DNA from: Gammaproteobacteria bacterium
Lineage (GTDB): Bacteria; Pseudomonadota; Gammaproteobacteria; Pseudomonadales; Azotimanducaceae
Assembly: GCA_020832085.1 (NCBI GenBank)
Contig: JAFIFJ010000033.1
Location: forward strand, 1-36,758
Length of the DNA stretch: 36,758 nt
Direction of reading: 5' to 3'
The notes below the pieces were generated by a model. It did no database searches, was not told the origin of the DNA, and saw only the letters and a list, made by a program, of their open reading frames with translations. Every line of letters begins with the position of its first letter. Within the stretch, counting starts at the first letter, position 1. Below are positions 8,465 through 20,101 of the stretch, one piece after another. The translations under genes were made by a program, and so were the position numbers.

Positions 8465-11400
8465 TCATGCCGCCTGTGCTGCACCCTGAGGCCGCAGCGC
8501 CGGTCCGGGCATTCGCAGCAGCAGGTAGTAGGCGCTCGGCACCAGGAACAGGGAGAGCAGCGCACCGCCCACCAGGCCACCGGCCAGGGCCAGGGTGAGG
8601 GGTGGCCACATGTTGCCCCCCCAGATGATCAGCGGACTGAAGCCGCCGATGGTCGTTACGGTGGTGGAAATGATGTGCCGGGTCTCCAGCATGACGATGC
8701 GAACGAGCCCCGCCGCTTCGCCGCGCGCGGCAGCGGGATCGCTGCGTATTCCGGCCAGCATGACCACGCTGTCGTTGATGGCCAGGCCAATGACCCCCAT
8801 GCAGCCGATCACCGCCATGAAGCCGAGCGGCTGATTGAACAGCCACAGCGTGCCCAGCGCGAAGCCGATGCTGGACACCGCCACGACCCAGACCAGAAAC
8901 ATGATGCGGAATGAGTTGAACGCCAGCACCAGCACACCGAGCATCGCCACCAGCAGCGGCGCGAGGACGCTGAGCAGCTGGCCCTGGGCCTGGCCGCTGC
9001 CTTCCTCCTCGCCGCCGAATTCGAGCCGGTAGCCTGGGGGCAGCACAAACTCCGTTTCCGCGAGGCGCTGGCGGAACTCAGCCAGTGCCGGGCTCGCCAT
9101 CCGGTAGGGCTCGAGGTAGCCCTGCACCTCGTTCAATCGCTCGCCGTTGCGCCGGTAGACTCCGCTCGCCACGGGTTCGAGTCCCACATGCGCCAGGGCA
9201 GACAGGGGCACTCCGGGAATGCCTTCGTCGGCATGCATGCCCGGCTGCAAAGGCAGGTGCAGATCCATCAGCGATCCGGACTGTTGGCGCTGTGCCTCGG
9301 GCCAGCGCGTGACCACCGGAATGATTTCGTCGCCCTCCAGCAGCACTCCTCCCGTCACCCCCTCGAGTGCAGCGCGCAATTCGGCGGCGACGTCATTGGC
9401 CTTGAGCCCGGCAGCGGCGATGACCTCCAGATTCGGATGCACCACTGCCTTGGCCTCGCCAGCGGAGACGAAGGCCGCGGCGTGGGTCACGCCACGGGTC
9501 TCGGCCAAGAGCAGCCGCAGCTCCTCGCCCAGCTGCCGCTGCGCGTCCAGGTCCGGGCCCACGATGCGGAACGCCAGCGGTGCCGCCAGCGGCGGTCCCT
9601 GCATGAACGGTAGCACCAGAATCGCCGCCTCGGGAAACTCCTCGCTCAGTTCGCGCTGCAGTCGCGGCAGGATGTTTGCGACGCTGCCTGCCGAGCGCGC
9701 TGTGACGAATGACCAAGCGACATTGCGCTGGCCCTCATAGCGCACCGTGGTGTTGTAGTAGACGCGAGGCGGCTGACCGCCGACGAACCAGTGGCTTCTG
9801 ACCAGGTCCGGTTCGGCATCGAGCCGGGCATGCAGGCGCTCGGCCAGGCGCCGGCTCTGCTCGATGCCCGCGCCCGGAGGCAGCAGGGCTCGGACCTCGA
9901 ACTGATCGCGGTCGATCACCGGGAAGAACTGCCCGACGAGGGTCGTCGAAGCGGCGAAGCCGGTGCCTGCAACCAGCAGGAACGCCACCACGACGGTGCC
10001 CGGACGGACCAGCATGTGCGTGAGGAGCCGTTCGTAGCCGCGCGCGAGTCGCGGCATCTGCAATCCTACCCAGCCGCGCTGACTCTCGCGCCGATCGTCG
10101 GGGTCCAGCAGTCCGGCGACGGCCAGGATCACCGTCAGCGACAGTACGAACGAGAGGCTCAATGCGATCACGACGGCGAAACCCAGGTCGCGGATGAAGT
10201 CGCCGGCATTGCCGGGCATCAGCACCAGGGGCATGAACGTCAGCACGGTGGTGGTGGTGGAGGCCAGCAGCGGCATGCCCAGGTGGCCGACGCAGGCGAC
10301 GATGGCGGTCGCCGGCGCCTGACCATCCCGTCGATGACGGCCGTAGGCATCGACGGCGATGATGGCGTTGTCGATCAGCATCCCGAGCGCGATGATCAGG
10401 CCGCTGACCGAGATCTGGTTCATGGGTATGGAGAAAGCGTTCATCACGGCGAGACTTGCGCCCAGGGTCAGCGGCAGCGCCAGCGCCACCAGGCTGGCAG
10501 TGCGCCAACCCATGACCACGACCAGCACGCCGAGCACGAGCAGCAGACCCAGCAGCAGGCTGCCCGCCAGGGTTCCCAGCCGCTCGTTGGTGTAGACCGA
10601 CTGGTCGAACAGCACCTTAAGCTGTATGCCTTCCGGCAATTCGGCCGCGAACTCGTCCAGCACCCGGCGCACGTCCCGAACCCAGAGGTCCACCCGCGCT
10701 GCTTCGGGAGCCTGCACCGAGAGCACCATTCCAGGCCGACCGTCCACCAGCACGAGGGATTCGGGCGGCTCGCGCAGGCCGCGCCCGAGACGTGCCACAT
10801 CGGCCACACGGATGGCTTCCCCGAACGCGCCCGCACGGATCACCGTTTCGCCCACGTCGGCCAGGCTGCCGAGGGTCCCGCCCATCTCCACTGAGAGATC
10901 CAGCCCAGCGCCGCGCAGACTGCCTGCGGCGGCCCGCGCGTCCCGGCCCGCAAGGGCCGCGGCCACCTCGGCGACAGTGATGCCGGCAGCGCGCAGGGCA
11001 TCGGCATCCACCGTCACGTGGACCTCTTCGACCGGCACGCCGTAGAGGGTGCTGTCACGCGGGCGGGTGCGGGCGGTCACCTGATCCTGCAGGTCCAGCA
11101 TCAGGCGCCGCAGGATCTCTGGGCGCGGGGTGCTCTCGCTCTCCCAGGTGAGGCCGACCAGAAGGGACTCCGCAGCCGTACTGAAACGCTGCAGGCGCGA
11201 CCGTACTCCGTGTGGCAGGTCCGCCTCGGCCGCAGTGAGCTGCGCCTGGACCCGCATCCAGATCTCGTCCGCTTCAGTATTGCTCGCCACCGACGGATCG
11301 AGTTCGATGGAGATGGTGGACATACCCGTGCGGATGCGGGAGAGGACTTCGCTGAACTCCGGAATCTCCGCCAGAGCCCGCTCCAGCGGCACGGTAACCA

Positions 11401-11590
11401 GACTCTCGACGCGCTGGGCGTCGGCGCCCGGGAAGGGGGTGTGCACCATGGCGAAACGGCGGATGGTCTCCGGGTCTTCCTGCCGCGGCAGGGCCTGGAA
11501 GGCACTCAGTCCGGCCACCGTGATCATGCCCAGCAGCATGAACAGGTAGCGGGGTCGCCGATAAAGCACGTTCTGCCACTGCTGCCACAT
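8465..11590 (-). CDS. RND-family efflux pump permease subunit
   Basis: The 1041-residue protein has the RND two-fold plan: an N-terminal membrane helix (LFMLLGMITVAGLSAF), a large periplasmic porter domain, a membrane bundle (about 340-530), a second periplasmic domain and a C-terminal bundle. In TM4 the proton-relay pair is Asp407-Asn408 (GMLIDNAIIAVD) where AcrB has Asp-Asp, and TM10 reads GLAINDSVVML where AcrB has the essential Lys. This belongs to the IDN/NDS subgroup rather than the AcrB or CusA type. It follows the adaptor gene by 15 bp. No outer-membrane channel gene is in view, so it probably shares a TolC-type protein. It is convergent, 16 bp from the cNMP-CPBP gene. The substrate is unknown. 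Confidence 0.93.
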   Translation of the reverse strand: MWQQWQNVLYRRPRYLFMLLGMITVAGLSAFQALPRQEDPETIRRFAMVHTPFPGADAQRVESLVTVPLERALAEIPEFSEVLSRIRTGMSTISIELDPSVASNTEADEIWMRVQAQLTAAEADLPHGVRSRLQRFSTAAESLLVGLTWESESTPRPEILRRLMLDLQDQVTARTRPRDSTLYGVPVEEVHVTVDADALRAAGITVAEVAAALAGRDARAAAGSLRGAGLDLSVEMGGTLGSLADVGETVIRAGAFGEAIRVADVARLGRGLREPPESLVLVDGRPGMVLSVQAPEAARVDLWVRDVRRVLDEFAAELPEGIQLKVLFDQSVYTNERLGTLAGSLLLGLLLVLGVLVVVMGWRTASLVALALPLTLGASLAVMNAFSIPMNQISVSGLIIALGMLIDNAIIAVDAYGRHRRDGQAPATAIVACVGHLGMPLLASTTTTVLTFMPLVLMPGNAGDFIRDLGFAVVIALSLSFVLSLTVILAVAGLLDPDDRRESQRGWVGLQMPRLARGYERLLTHMLVRPGTVVVAFLLVAGTGFAASTTLVGQFFPVIDRDQFEVRALLPPGAGIEQSRRLAERLHARLDAEPDLVRSHWFVGGQPPRVYYNTTVRYEGQRNVAWSFVTARSAGSVANILPRLQRELSEEFPEAAILVLPFMQGPPLAAPLAFRIVGPDLDAQRQLGEELRLLLAETRGVTHAAAFVSAGEAKAVVHPNLEVIAAAGLKANDVAAELRAALEGVTGGVLLEGDEIIPVVTRWPEAQRQQSGSLMDLHLPLQPGMHADEGIPGVPLSALAHVGLEPVASGVYRRNGERLNEVQGYLEPYRMASPALAEFRQRLAETEFVLPPGYRLEFGGEEEGSGQAQGQLLSVLAPLLVAMLGVLVLAFNSFRIMFLVWVVAVSSIGFALGTLWLFNQPLGFMAVIGCMGVIGLAINDSVVMLAGIRSDPAAARGEAAGLVRIVMLETRHIISTTVTTIGGFSPLIIWGGNMWPPLTLALAGGLVGGALLSLFLVPSAYYLLLRMPGPALRPQGAAQAA

Positions 11591-11605
11591 GGGTGCGGGC
11601 AGCCC

Positions 11606-12787
11606 TCAGTCCAGCTTCACGCGTACGCGCTGGCCGGGAACGACGCGGTGCAAGGCTGTGCGAATGTAGAGGTCACCCTCGGTGAAGGGGCCGCGCACGA
11701 AAGCAGCGCCATCGCCCACGTGCACGACCTGCAGGGGGCGCCGCTCGACGATGCCCTCCCGCGCTTCGACTGCAGTGTCGCCCGCTTTCGGGCGCACGAA
11801 GTGACCCGACCAGAGCCCGCGGCGACCCTCCACCAGCGCTTCGAGCGGGAGCCATGTGCCGGTGTCGGCTTTGCGTTCGATGACTTCCACTCTGACGAGT
11901 TGCCCGGCCCGTGCAGCCGACAGCGCGCCTTCGGGTCGCAGCACAGCCAGCACCATGCGCGCCGGAGCGTCCACGGTCGGCGTCAGCGCGAGCAGGCGGG
12001 CGCGATGCCGCTCGCCATCAATGACCAAGGTCAGATCCGCATCGATCTCGAGTGAGGCCGCCACGGCCTGGGGCAGACCGACATGCACATGGGGGCGCGT
12101 GAGGTCCACCAGCCGCACCGCCGGAGCCCCGGCGGCCAGAGCCTGGCCGGCGCGGGCCGGCAGCGCCGCGACCACGCCGTCGTGAGGGGCGCGCAGCTCG
12201 GTCTGGTCGAGACGCGCCTGCCAGCGCTCGAGGCTCGCCTGAGCATGAAGCAGGGCGGCTTTTGCGCCCGCGAGACGCGCCTGCTTCGCCGCAAGATCCG
12301 TTTCGGCCATCTCCAGCGCCTCGGCCGCCACCACTTCGCGCACCGCGAGCTGCAGACGGCGTTCGCGGACGAGCGCGGCAAGCCGCTCCTCGGCACGGAC
12401 TTCATCGAGCGTGGCCTCGGCCTTTGCAACCATCGCGACCTGTTCTGCGACCGCAGCTTCCAGTTCCGCCCGGCGCAGTCGCGCCAGCAGCCGGCCGGCC
12501 GTCACATGATCACCCTCCGACACCAGTACCGCGTCGACGATACCCGTGCTCTCGAAGCCGAGGCCGGAATCCTGGTAGGACATCAGCTGACCGGAGAAGA
12601 CCCTCGTGAGATCGAAACCAGACTCGAGGCGAACGGTCGCGCCGGGCAGCAGTGGCAGCGGGTTGTGCAGGGCGACGTCCGCGGCAGCACTCGGCCGCAG
12701 CGTCTGAATGACGATGACCAAAAGGAATGAAACGAACAGCAGGACCAGTACGGACAGCGCTCGCGATCTACCCCGCGCGTGCAGCAT
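11606..12787 (-). CDS. RND efflux periplasmic adaptor (membrane fusion protein)
   Basis: The 393-residue product has an N-terminal signal-anchor (LSVLVLLFVSFLLVIVIQ, about 10-30), then the adaptor order: first lipoyl half with GIVDAVLVSEGDHVTAGRLLARL, a long Ala/Glu/Arg-rich coiled-coil hairpin (about 105-195), second lipoyl half with LRAPHDGVVAALPARAGQ, and beta-barrel and membrane-proximal domains. It bridges the inner-membrane pump to an outer-membrane channel. AGGAG lies 7 nt before ATG 12787, which supports that start. The pump gene follows after 15 bp, so the two form an operon. The 221-bp upstream gap to the CBS gene has no recognisable regulator gene; control of the pump is not visible here. 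Confidence 0.92.
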   Translation of the reverse strand: MLHARGRSRALSVLVLLFVSFLLVIVIQTLRPSAAADVALHNPLPLLPGATVRLESGFDLTRVFSGQLMSYQDSGLGFESTGIVDAVLVSEGDHVTAGRLLARLRRAELEAAVAEQVAMVAKAEATLDEVRAEERLAALVRERRLQLAVREVVAAEALEMAETDLAAKQARLAGAKAALLHAQASLERWQARLDQTELRAPHDGVVAALPARAGQALAAGAPAVRLVDLTRPHVHVGLPQAVAASLEIDADLTLVIDGERHRARLLALTPTVDAPARMVLAVLRPEGALSAARAGQLVRVEVIERKADTGTWLPLEALVEGRRGLWSGHFVRPKAGDTAVEAREGIVERRPLQVVHVGDGAAFVRGPFTEGDLYIRTALHRVVPGQRVRVKLD

Positions 12788-13008
12788 GCTGGTCTCCTGT
12801 TTTCAGCGCTGGGGGATCTCAGCGCAGGCGGTCATGTCCGTTGGCCAGTCTAACGGGACGGCGCGTGGGTGAATACTGGCTCCCGCGTCGGGTCGATTCG
12901 CGACTGGCAGGGCCATCCCGGAACCTCGAAGTCAGCGCGCGATTCCGATTCTTTCAGCCCTTTGGAGCGAGCCCGCCGGAAGTCCGTTGGGCTCTGCCCG
13001 CTGCGGCG

Positions 13009-13422
13009 TCACGCGGGCTCGATGCCCGCCTCCGCGGCTGCCTCCATGACGCGAAGGAAGAGGTCCCGCAGCGAAATGATCCCCACCGGGCGACCTTCCT
13101 CCATCACCGGCAGGTGACGGATGTGGTGCTCGCGCATGAGGTTGATGCAGTCGATGATCGAGTCCGTTCGGCTGACCGTCACCAGATCCCGGGTCATGAT
13201 CTCGGAGACCTTGGTCTGCTTGGAGGCCTTGTGGTCGAGAATCACCTTGCTGATGTAGTCGCGCTCGGAAACGATGCCCACGAGAAAGCCGTCGATCTGC
13301 ACCAGCACGGCTCCCACCCGGTGTTCATTGAGCATGCGAGCCGCCTCGAATACGGACTCGAGCGGATCGATCCAGACCACTTCCCCACCCTTCTCCGCGA
13401 GGATGTCCTGAACTGTTTTCAT
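13009..13422 (-). CDS. CBS-pair domain protein
   Basis: The 137-residue protein consists almost entirely of two CBS motifs: first about residues 10-60 (PLESVFEAARMLNEHRVGAV...GIVSERDYISKV), second about 73-125 (VSEIMTRDLVTVSRTDS...HIRHLPVMEEGRPVGIISLRDL). Such pairs (Bateman modules) bind adenosyl nucleotides and act as energy or redox sensors. No effector domain is attached, so it probably acts by binding a partner. I prefer ATG 13422 over the ATG ten codons upstream, because GGGAAAGGGG sits just before it and the upstream extension (MTSKKGKGQH) is encoded by that Shine-Dalgarno region. It is divergent from the phosphorelay operon that starts at about 13594. Confidence 0.87.
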   Translation of the reverse strand: MKTVQDILAEKGGEVVWIDPLESVFEAARMLNEHRVGAVLVQIDGFLVGIVSERDYISKVILDHKASKQTKVSEIMTRDLVTVSRTDSIIDCINLMREHHIRHLPVMEEGRPVGIISLRDLFLRVMEAAAEAGIEPA

Positions 13423-13593
13423 GTGTTGCCCCTTTCCCTTTTTGCTTGTCAATCAAAGCTGACAGCAGGGTGTCCCGTTGGCAAGTCGAACGGGCATCTT
13501 TGACCCTGCCTCAGCTCCCGCTTCTATGAGCTATGGCCGGCGCTGATTGGGGTGTACGCTGTGCTGTCGCAACCCCTGCCCGGGGAGTGGAGT

Positions 13594-15621
13594 GTGCGAA
13601 CCGTCACGGATGCAACGGTCGACATGAGGCTCGGACGAGTCGAACGAACCAAGCAGCCCGAGAAAGCTCGGCATCAGCTGCGTTTGCGTTCCCGCGCCTG
13701 GTCCATTGCCATCGGCTATTTCGTCATGGCTGGCCTGTGGATCTATTTTTCCGACCAGGCCCTGGCTGCCATCGTCGAGGATCCCGAGCTCTTCCTCGTT
13801 CTCAGCGTCTACAAGGGCTGGTTCTTCGTGGCGTTCACCGCAGGCATCCTGCTGCTGCTGATGCTGCGCATCTTCGGCGCCATCGAGAGAAGCTACCGAT
13901 CGCTGGAATCGGCGCGGACGCAGCTTGGCGCCAGCAGAAGTCAGCTCGCAGCCATCATCGATTCGGCCATGGATGCCATGATCGCGGTGGATGCCGAAGG
14001 GCGGATTCAGCTCTACAACCCGGCCGCGGAGCACATGTTCGAGCGGACGGCCAAGGAAGTCCTCGACTGCCACATTGATGACCTGGTTCCGGAGGCCGGA
14101 ACGGTGGAGCCGACGCTGCAATGGGCGACAGTGGGGCTGCGCGCCAACGGCGATCGATTCCCCATCGAAGCCTCGGTCTCCCGCGTGGCCGGGGATGGAT
14201 CGAGTCACACCATTTTCATCCTCCGGGACATCAGTGAGCGGCGGGATCGCCTACGTGAGATCGGCCGACTGTCCCGACTCTATTCAGCATTGAGCCAGAT
14301 CAACCAGGCCATCGTTCGTATGCGCAGTCGCGATGCGCTGTTCGAAACCGTGTGTCGGGTGCTGGTGGAGCAGGGCCGGCTGCGCATGGCCTGGGTGGGC
14401 TGGCACGACCCAGACAGCCAGCGCCTGCTTCCGGCTGCCCGCTGGGGAGACGAGAGCCGCTACCTGGACAGCGTGGAAATCTATGGTGACGATCGACCTG
14501 AGGGGCGTGGGCCCACCGGGATTGCCTTCCGTGAAGGACGACCGTACATCGCCAATGTCACCCTGGACGATCCTGCGACCCTGCCCTGGCGCGAGCACAT
14601 CGAGACCCATCAGTTCTATGCCTGCGCGGTCTTCCCCATCCTGGAAGATGGTGTGGTCCGCGGGACCCTGAGCGTCTACGCCGCCACCCCCGGCTTCTTT
14701 CAGGACAAGGAGATCGCCCTGCTTGCACGGGCGGCGGACGACGTCTCCTATGCCCTCGACCATCTCGCCAACGAGCAGGAACGGCTGCTGGCCGAAAGCG
14801 CATTGAGGGAGATGAATGTGACCCTCGAACAGCGGGTCGCAGATCGAACCGTGCAGCTCGAAGCCGCCCTTGAGCGTGCCGAGGTGGCCGATCAGATGAA
14901 GTCGGCGTTTCTCGCCACCATGTCCCACGAACTGCGCACGCCGCTCAATTCCATCATCGGTTTCACGGGTATGGTGCTGCAGGAGCTTGCCGGGCCGCTG
15001 AATGCCGAGCAGGCCAAGCAGCTCGGCATGGTCCGCGGCAGCGCACGCCACCTGCTGGAGCTGATCAACGACGTGCTCGACCTGTCGAAGATCGAAGCCG
15101 GGCAGCTCGAAGTGAACAGCGAACCCTTCGACCTGAAGCTGTGCGTACAGCGCGCGACGGCATCGGTGCAGCCGCTGGCCGAAGCGAAGAACCTGAGCCT
15201 CCACGTACAGGTCTCCGATGCGATCGGCTCCATGGTCGGAGACGCCCGTCGGGTGGAGCAGATCCTGCTCAATCTTCTGGCCAATGCCATCAAGTTCACC
15301 GAGCAGGGATCGGTGAAGCTCATCGTGGCGCCGCAGCCCGGGTACCGGGCCACAGCAGATGCTGCCGCGGTGGATGCAGTCCGCATCTCGGTTGCGGACA
15401 CGGGGATCGGCATCAAGGCGGAAGATCTCGCGAAGCTGTTCCAGCCCTTCCAGCAGCTCGACACAGGACTGACCCGCCAGCATGAAGGCACCGGGCTTGG
15501 CCTGACCATCTGCAAGCGTCTCGTCACGCTCATGGGTGGCGAGATCCTGGCTGAGAGCGAGTGGTCGGTGGGCAGCACGTTTACCGTCGTCCTGCCCGTC
15601 CGAAGCGGGCCCGGGCCATGA
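13594..15621 (+). CDS. Membrane sensor histidine kinase (PAS-GAF-HisKA-HATPase)
   Basis: The 675-residue kinase has two N-terminal membrane helices (about 36-60 and 68-95), a short coiled linker, a PAS domain (about 115-225, starting at SQLAAIIDSAMDAMIAVD), a GAF domain (about 250-395), a coiled coil (to about 430), HisKA with the phosphoacceptor His445 in ATMSHELRTPLNSIIGF, and an HATPase domain with LLANAIKFT (N box), DTGIGI (G1) and GTGLGL (G2). It lacks a receiver domain. Its stop overlaps the next gene by 4 bp, so the stand-alone receiver downstream is its likely partner. The start is uncertain: GTG 13594 has GGGGAG six nt upstream; GTG 13552 and ATG 13624 are in-frame alternatives. The signal sensed is unknown. 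Confidence 0.88.
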   Translation: MRTVTDATVDMRLGRVERTKQPEKARHQLRLRSRAWSIAIGYFVMAGLWIYFSDQALAAIVEDPELFLVLSVYKGWFFVAFTAGILLLLMLRIFGAIERSYRSLESARTQLGASRSQLAAIIDSAMDAMIAVDAEGRIQLYNPAAEHMFERTAKEVLDCHIDDLVPEAGTVEPTLQWATVGLRANGDRFPIEASVSRVAGDGSSHTIFILRDISERRDRLREIGRLSRLYSALSQINQAIVRMRSRDALFETVCRVLVEQGRLRMAWVGWHDPDSQRLLPAARWGDESRYLDSVEIYGDDRPEGRGPTGIAFREGRPYIANVTLDDPATLPWREHIETHQFYACAVFPILEDGVVRGTLSVYAATPGFFQDKEIALLARAADDVSYALDHLANEQERLLAESALREMNVTLEQRVADRTVQLEAALERAEVADQMKSAFLATMSHELRTPLNSIIGFTGMVLQELAGPLNAEQAKQLGMVRGSARHLLELINDVLDLSKIEAGQLEVNSEPFDLKLCVQRATASVQPLAEAKNLSLHVQVSDAIGSMVGDARRVEQILLNLLANAIKFTEQGSVKLIVAPQPGYRATADAAAVDAVRISVADTGIGIKAEDLAKLFQPFQQLDTGLTRQHEGTGLGLTICKRLVTLMGGEILAESEWSVGSTFTVVLPVRSGPGP

Positions 15622-16006
15622 AGGGTCGGGTGCTGCTGATCGAAGACAACGAGCAGAATCGCTACCTGCTCACATTCCTGCTGACGCGCCACGGCTACCA
15701 TGTGGAGTCGGCCTGCGATGGTCGAAGTGGCATCGATCAGGCAAAGACTGAGGTGCCGGATCTGATCCTGCTCGACATTCAGTTGCCTACCATGGACGGC
15801 TATGCCGTGGCCATGGCGTTGCGGCAGATCCCCAGCCTCGATCGAACGCCCATCATCGCGGTCACGTCCTATGCCATGGTCGGCGACCGGGAGAAGGCAC
15901 TGAGCTCCGGCTGTGATGGCTACATCGAAAAGCCCATCGATCCGGATACCTTTGTCGCCGAAGTGGAGCGCCTTTGCGGGCTGGCGCATGCAGGCTGGGA
16001 GGGGGC

Positions 16007-16010
<4 letters not shown>
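15618..16010 (+). CDS. Single-domain response regulator (CheY/DivK-like receiver)
   Basis: The 130-residue protein is one receiver domain with all active-site residues: the acidic pair Glu9-Asp10, phosphoacceptor Asp53 in LILLDIQLPTMDG, Thr83 in IIAVTSYAM and Lys105 in YIEKPIDP. There is no output domain, so it should relay phosphate or signal by protein contact, as DivK-type proteins do. ATG 15618 overlaps the stop of the upstream kinase as ATGA, and its own stop overlaps the next start the same way, so translation of the three genes is probably coupled. This order suggests phosphate transfer between the PAS-GAF kinase and the following hybrid kinase. Confidence 0.93.
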
Positions 16011-18052
<2,042 letters not shown>

Positions 18053-18063
18053 AACCGCAGAGC

Positions 18064-19143
18064 TCAGGTTTCCAGCCAGAGGGCTTCATTGCCATGGGGG
18101 TGCACTTCGGCCAGGGGCTCCCGCCGTCCACCCGGCCACAGCGTCAGTTCGAGCCGGTGCTGGGTGGTGCCGCCTTGCTGTCTGGGCTCCATGGTCAGGT
18201 GGGCCAGGGGCGCAGCACGGCTGGCCCGCTCGCCGGCAGCAGCGATGGTCTCATGCAGCGACGTTCGGACGGCGTCAGGCAGGTACTGTCGAACGATGGA
18301 GTGATACACGACCGTCACCTGACCTGCCGGCAGCTGTGCCAGTTCCCGACTGATCCATTCGTCCGCGCTGACGGCCTCCACGGTGACGCCCACCCTGTGG
18401 GCCAGCTCCATGGCTGAGCGCAGCCGCTGCAGCCGGTCGAGCTGATCGGGCCAGACATAGGCCTCGAGCCCATGCCGCTGGGCAGCGGTGGCAATAGGCA
18501 GGGGATGGCGGTCGCAGGCGGCCCGGGAAGCCACAGGCGCGCCGACACTCAGATCGGGTGGCTGGCCCCGCCACAAGCTGCGAATGCGCACGGGACTCGC
18601 AGCGTCGCCCCAGGTCCTGCTGCCGGCATCGCTGCCGAGGTCGTAGTAGTAGTGATCGAAGAGCAGATTCAATCCGGCGCTGGCGCCCACTTCCCGCAAC
18701 GCCAGCGGCAGGCCGCTGCGTTGGGCGATGATCAGGAATCCCCCCAGCAGCACTCCCGATCGCGTGACTTCGTTGGTTTGCGGCGGGTGCTCCAGAATGC
18801 TGCGGATGGTCTGGGAGTCGGCTTCGAGGCTCGCTCTGGCGGCCGCCCACAGTGCCGGTCCATCCACCTCCGGATCGAAGCGCCCGCCGGCGGAAGGATA
18901 GAACTTCGCCAGCTCGTTGTCCCGGCCGGCCAGCACGGCATGGTGCAGGGCGCCCGCCAGGCGCAGTGCCAGAGCGGCGGCAACGGGTTCATGGGGAAAG
19001 TCTGCGAGCAGGTCACGCGTGATGCCGGCATGGTCGAAGTCAGCCGCTGCGGCCGCGAGCAGCGCTGCGGTCAGCGGTGAACCGAGGTCCTGACACCACT
19101 TGGCCTGCAGCCGCAGAGCGGCGGGAATGGTCGTTTCGGTCAT
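18064..19143 (-). CDS. DUF2332-family protein
   Basis: The 359-residue product matches, from memory, the DUF2332 family of uncharacterised cytosolic proteins. The recognisable parts are the N-terminal QAKWCQDLGSPLTAALL, the HPPQTNEVTRSGVLLGG segment and LREVGASAGLNLLFDHYYYD, followed by a central WRG region and a C-terminal alpha/beta part with VVYHSIVRQYL. The GASAGLNL segment and fold pattern recall a nucleotide-binding Rossmann-like loop, but no catalytic set is established for the family, so I assign no function. It is convergent with the hybrid kinase (11 bp apart) and divergent from the YjbR-like gene. No signal peptide or membrane segment is present. Confidence 0.8.
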   Translation of the reverse strand: MTETTIPAALRLQAKWCQDLGSPLTAALLAAAAADFDHAGITRDLLADFPHEPVAAALALRLAGALHHAVLAGRDNELAKFYPSAGGRFDPEVDGPALWAAARASLEADSQTIRSILEHPPQTNEVTRSGVLLGGFLIIAQRSGLPLALREVGASAGLNLLFDHYYYDLGSDAGSRTWGDAASPVRIRSLWRGQPPDLSVGAPVASRAACDRHPLPIATAAQRHGLEAYVWPDQLDRLQRLRSAMELAHRVGVTVEAVSADEWISRELAQLPAGQVTVVYHSIVRQYLPDAVRTSLHETIAAAGERASRAAPLAHLTMEPRQQGGTTQHRLELTLWPGGRREPLAEVHPHGNEALWLET

Positions 19144-19248
19144 GGCTGGCCCCGGTTGACGCGGGTGGAAAACTCACGATAACTGAAGCACGGGCCATAG
19201 GTGCAGAGTCCGGCCCTGGCAGGGCTGCCCGCGGGAGGGAGGTCAGCA

Positions 19249-20046
19249 GTGGCTGCGAAGCGCAGGAAGAGCCGGAACAGCGGGCGGACGCTCAGCGATG
19301 TGGTGCGCGAGATCTGTCTGGGCCTGCCCGAAGTTGAGGAGGTGATGGCCCACGGCTCGCCGGATTACCGGGTGGGTGGCAAGACGTTCGCTACCCACGT
19401 CATCAACCATCATGGCGACGGGCACATTGCTTTGTGGTTGAACTCGCCGGCAGGTGCCCAGAAGCATTACACGACGACAGCACCGGAAAACTTCTACGTC
19501 CCGCCCTACGTCGGGCCGCGGGGCTGGCTGGGTGTCGAACTCGACCGGGGCCTGGACTGGACGCGGATCGCAGAGCTGATCCGGGAAGCCTACGTGAAGA
19601 CCGCTCCGCGCAAGCTGGCGTCCGGGTTGCCTGCCCTCGAGGAGGTGGTCCCGCCCACAGCGGAACTGGACCCTGAGGTGATCGATCCGCTGGTCGCGCC
19701 CCACGCGGTGGCGCTGCTCGATCGGCTGCGGCCCTTCTGCTCGAGTCTCCCCGAGGTGAACGAGGTCCGACAGTTCGGCAATCCGGCCTGGCAGGCGGGT
19801 AAGAAGACGTTCTGTACGGTCAGCCGCTACGACCGCCGCCTGGAGGTGCATGCCTGGGTGGGTGCCGAGCAGCAGGTCCATCTGACCTTCGACGACCGCC
19901 ATCGTATCCCTGCCTACACGGGCCACAACGGCTGGATCGCGCTGGTGGCCGAGGATGGCGTGCTCTGGGAGGCGGTGGAGAGTCTGGTCATCGGCAGCTA
20001 TCGACACTTTGCGTTGAAGCGCATGCTGAAGCAGCTCGATGCCTGA
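19249..20046 (+). CDS. Tandem YjbR/MmcQ-like (CyaY-fold) protein
   Basis: The 265-residue product contains two copies of the YjbR/MmcQ domain, a small alpha/beta fold usually found as a single 110-130-residue protein and often called DNA-binding without strong proof. Copy 1 (about 12-125) has LPEVEEVMAHGSPDYRVGGK; copy 2 (about 148-262) has LPEVNEVRQFGNPAWQAGKK. Each is followed by the expected beta strands and a YVGPRGWLG or YTGHNGWIA turn. The start is GTG 19249, placed 6 nt after a strong GGGAGGGAGG Shine-Dalgarno; an in-frame GTG 48 bp upstream lacks one. The N-terminus is basic (AAKRRKSRNSGR). Function is unknown; the duplication suggests an intramolecular dimer. Confidence 0.82.
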   Translation: MAAKRRKSRNSGRTLSDVVREICLGLPEVEEVMAHGSPDYRVGGKTFATHVINHHGDGHIALWLNSPAGAQKHYTTTAPENFYVPPYVGPRGWLGVELDRGLDWTRIAELIREAYVKTAPRKLASGLPALEEVVPPTAELDPEVIDPLVAPHAVALLDRLRPFCSSLPEVNEVRQFGNPAWQAGKKTFCTVSRYDRRLEVHAWVGAEQQVHLTFDDRHRIPAYTGHNGWIALVAEDGVLWEAVESLVIGSYRHFALKRMLKQLDA

Positions 20047-20101
20047 CGCGGGTTGCCAGGGCCTGCAGGCGGGTTCCTTGCGCCGCGCGAGGCCGCGAAC
20101 G

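Noticed and set aside
7126-8580. 484-residue minus-strand open frame
   Set aside because: Shadow of the cNMP-CPBP gene; composition is dominated by Asp, His, Gln and Arg without motifs.
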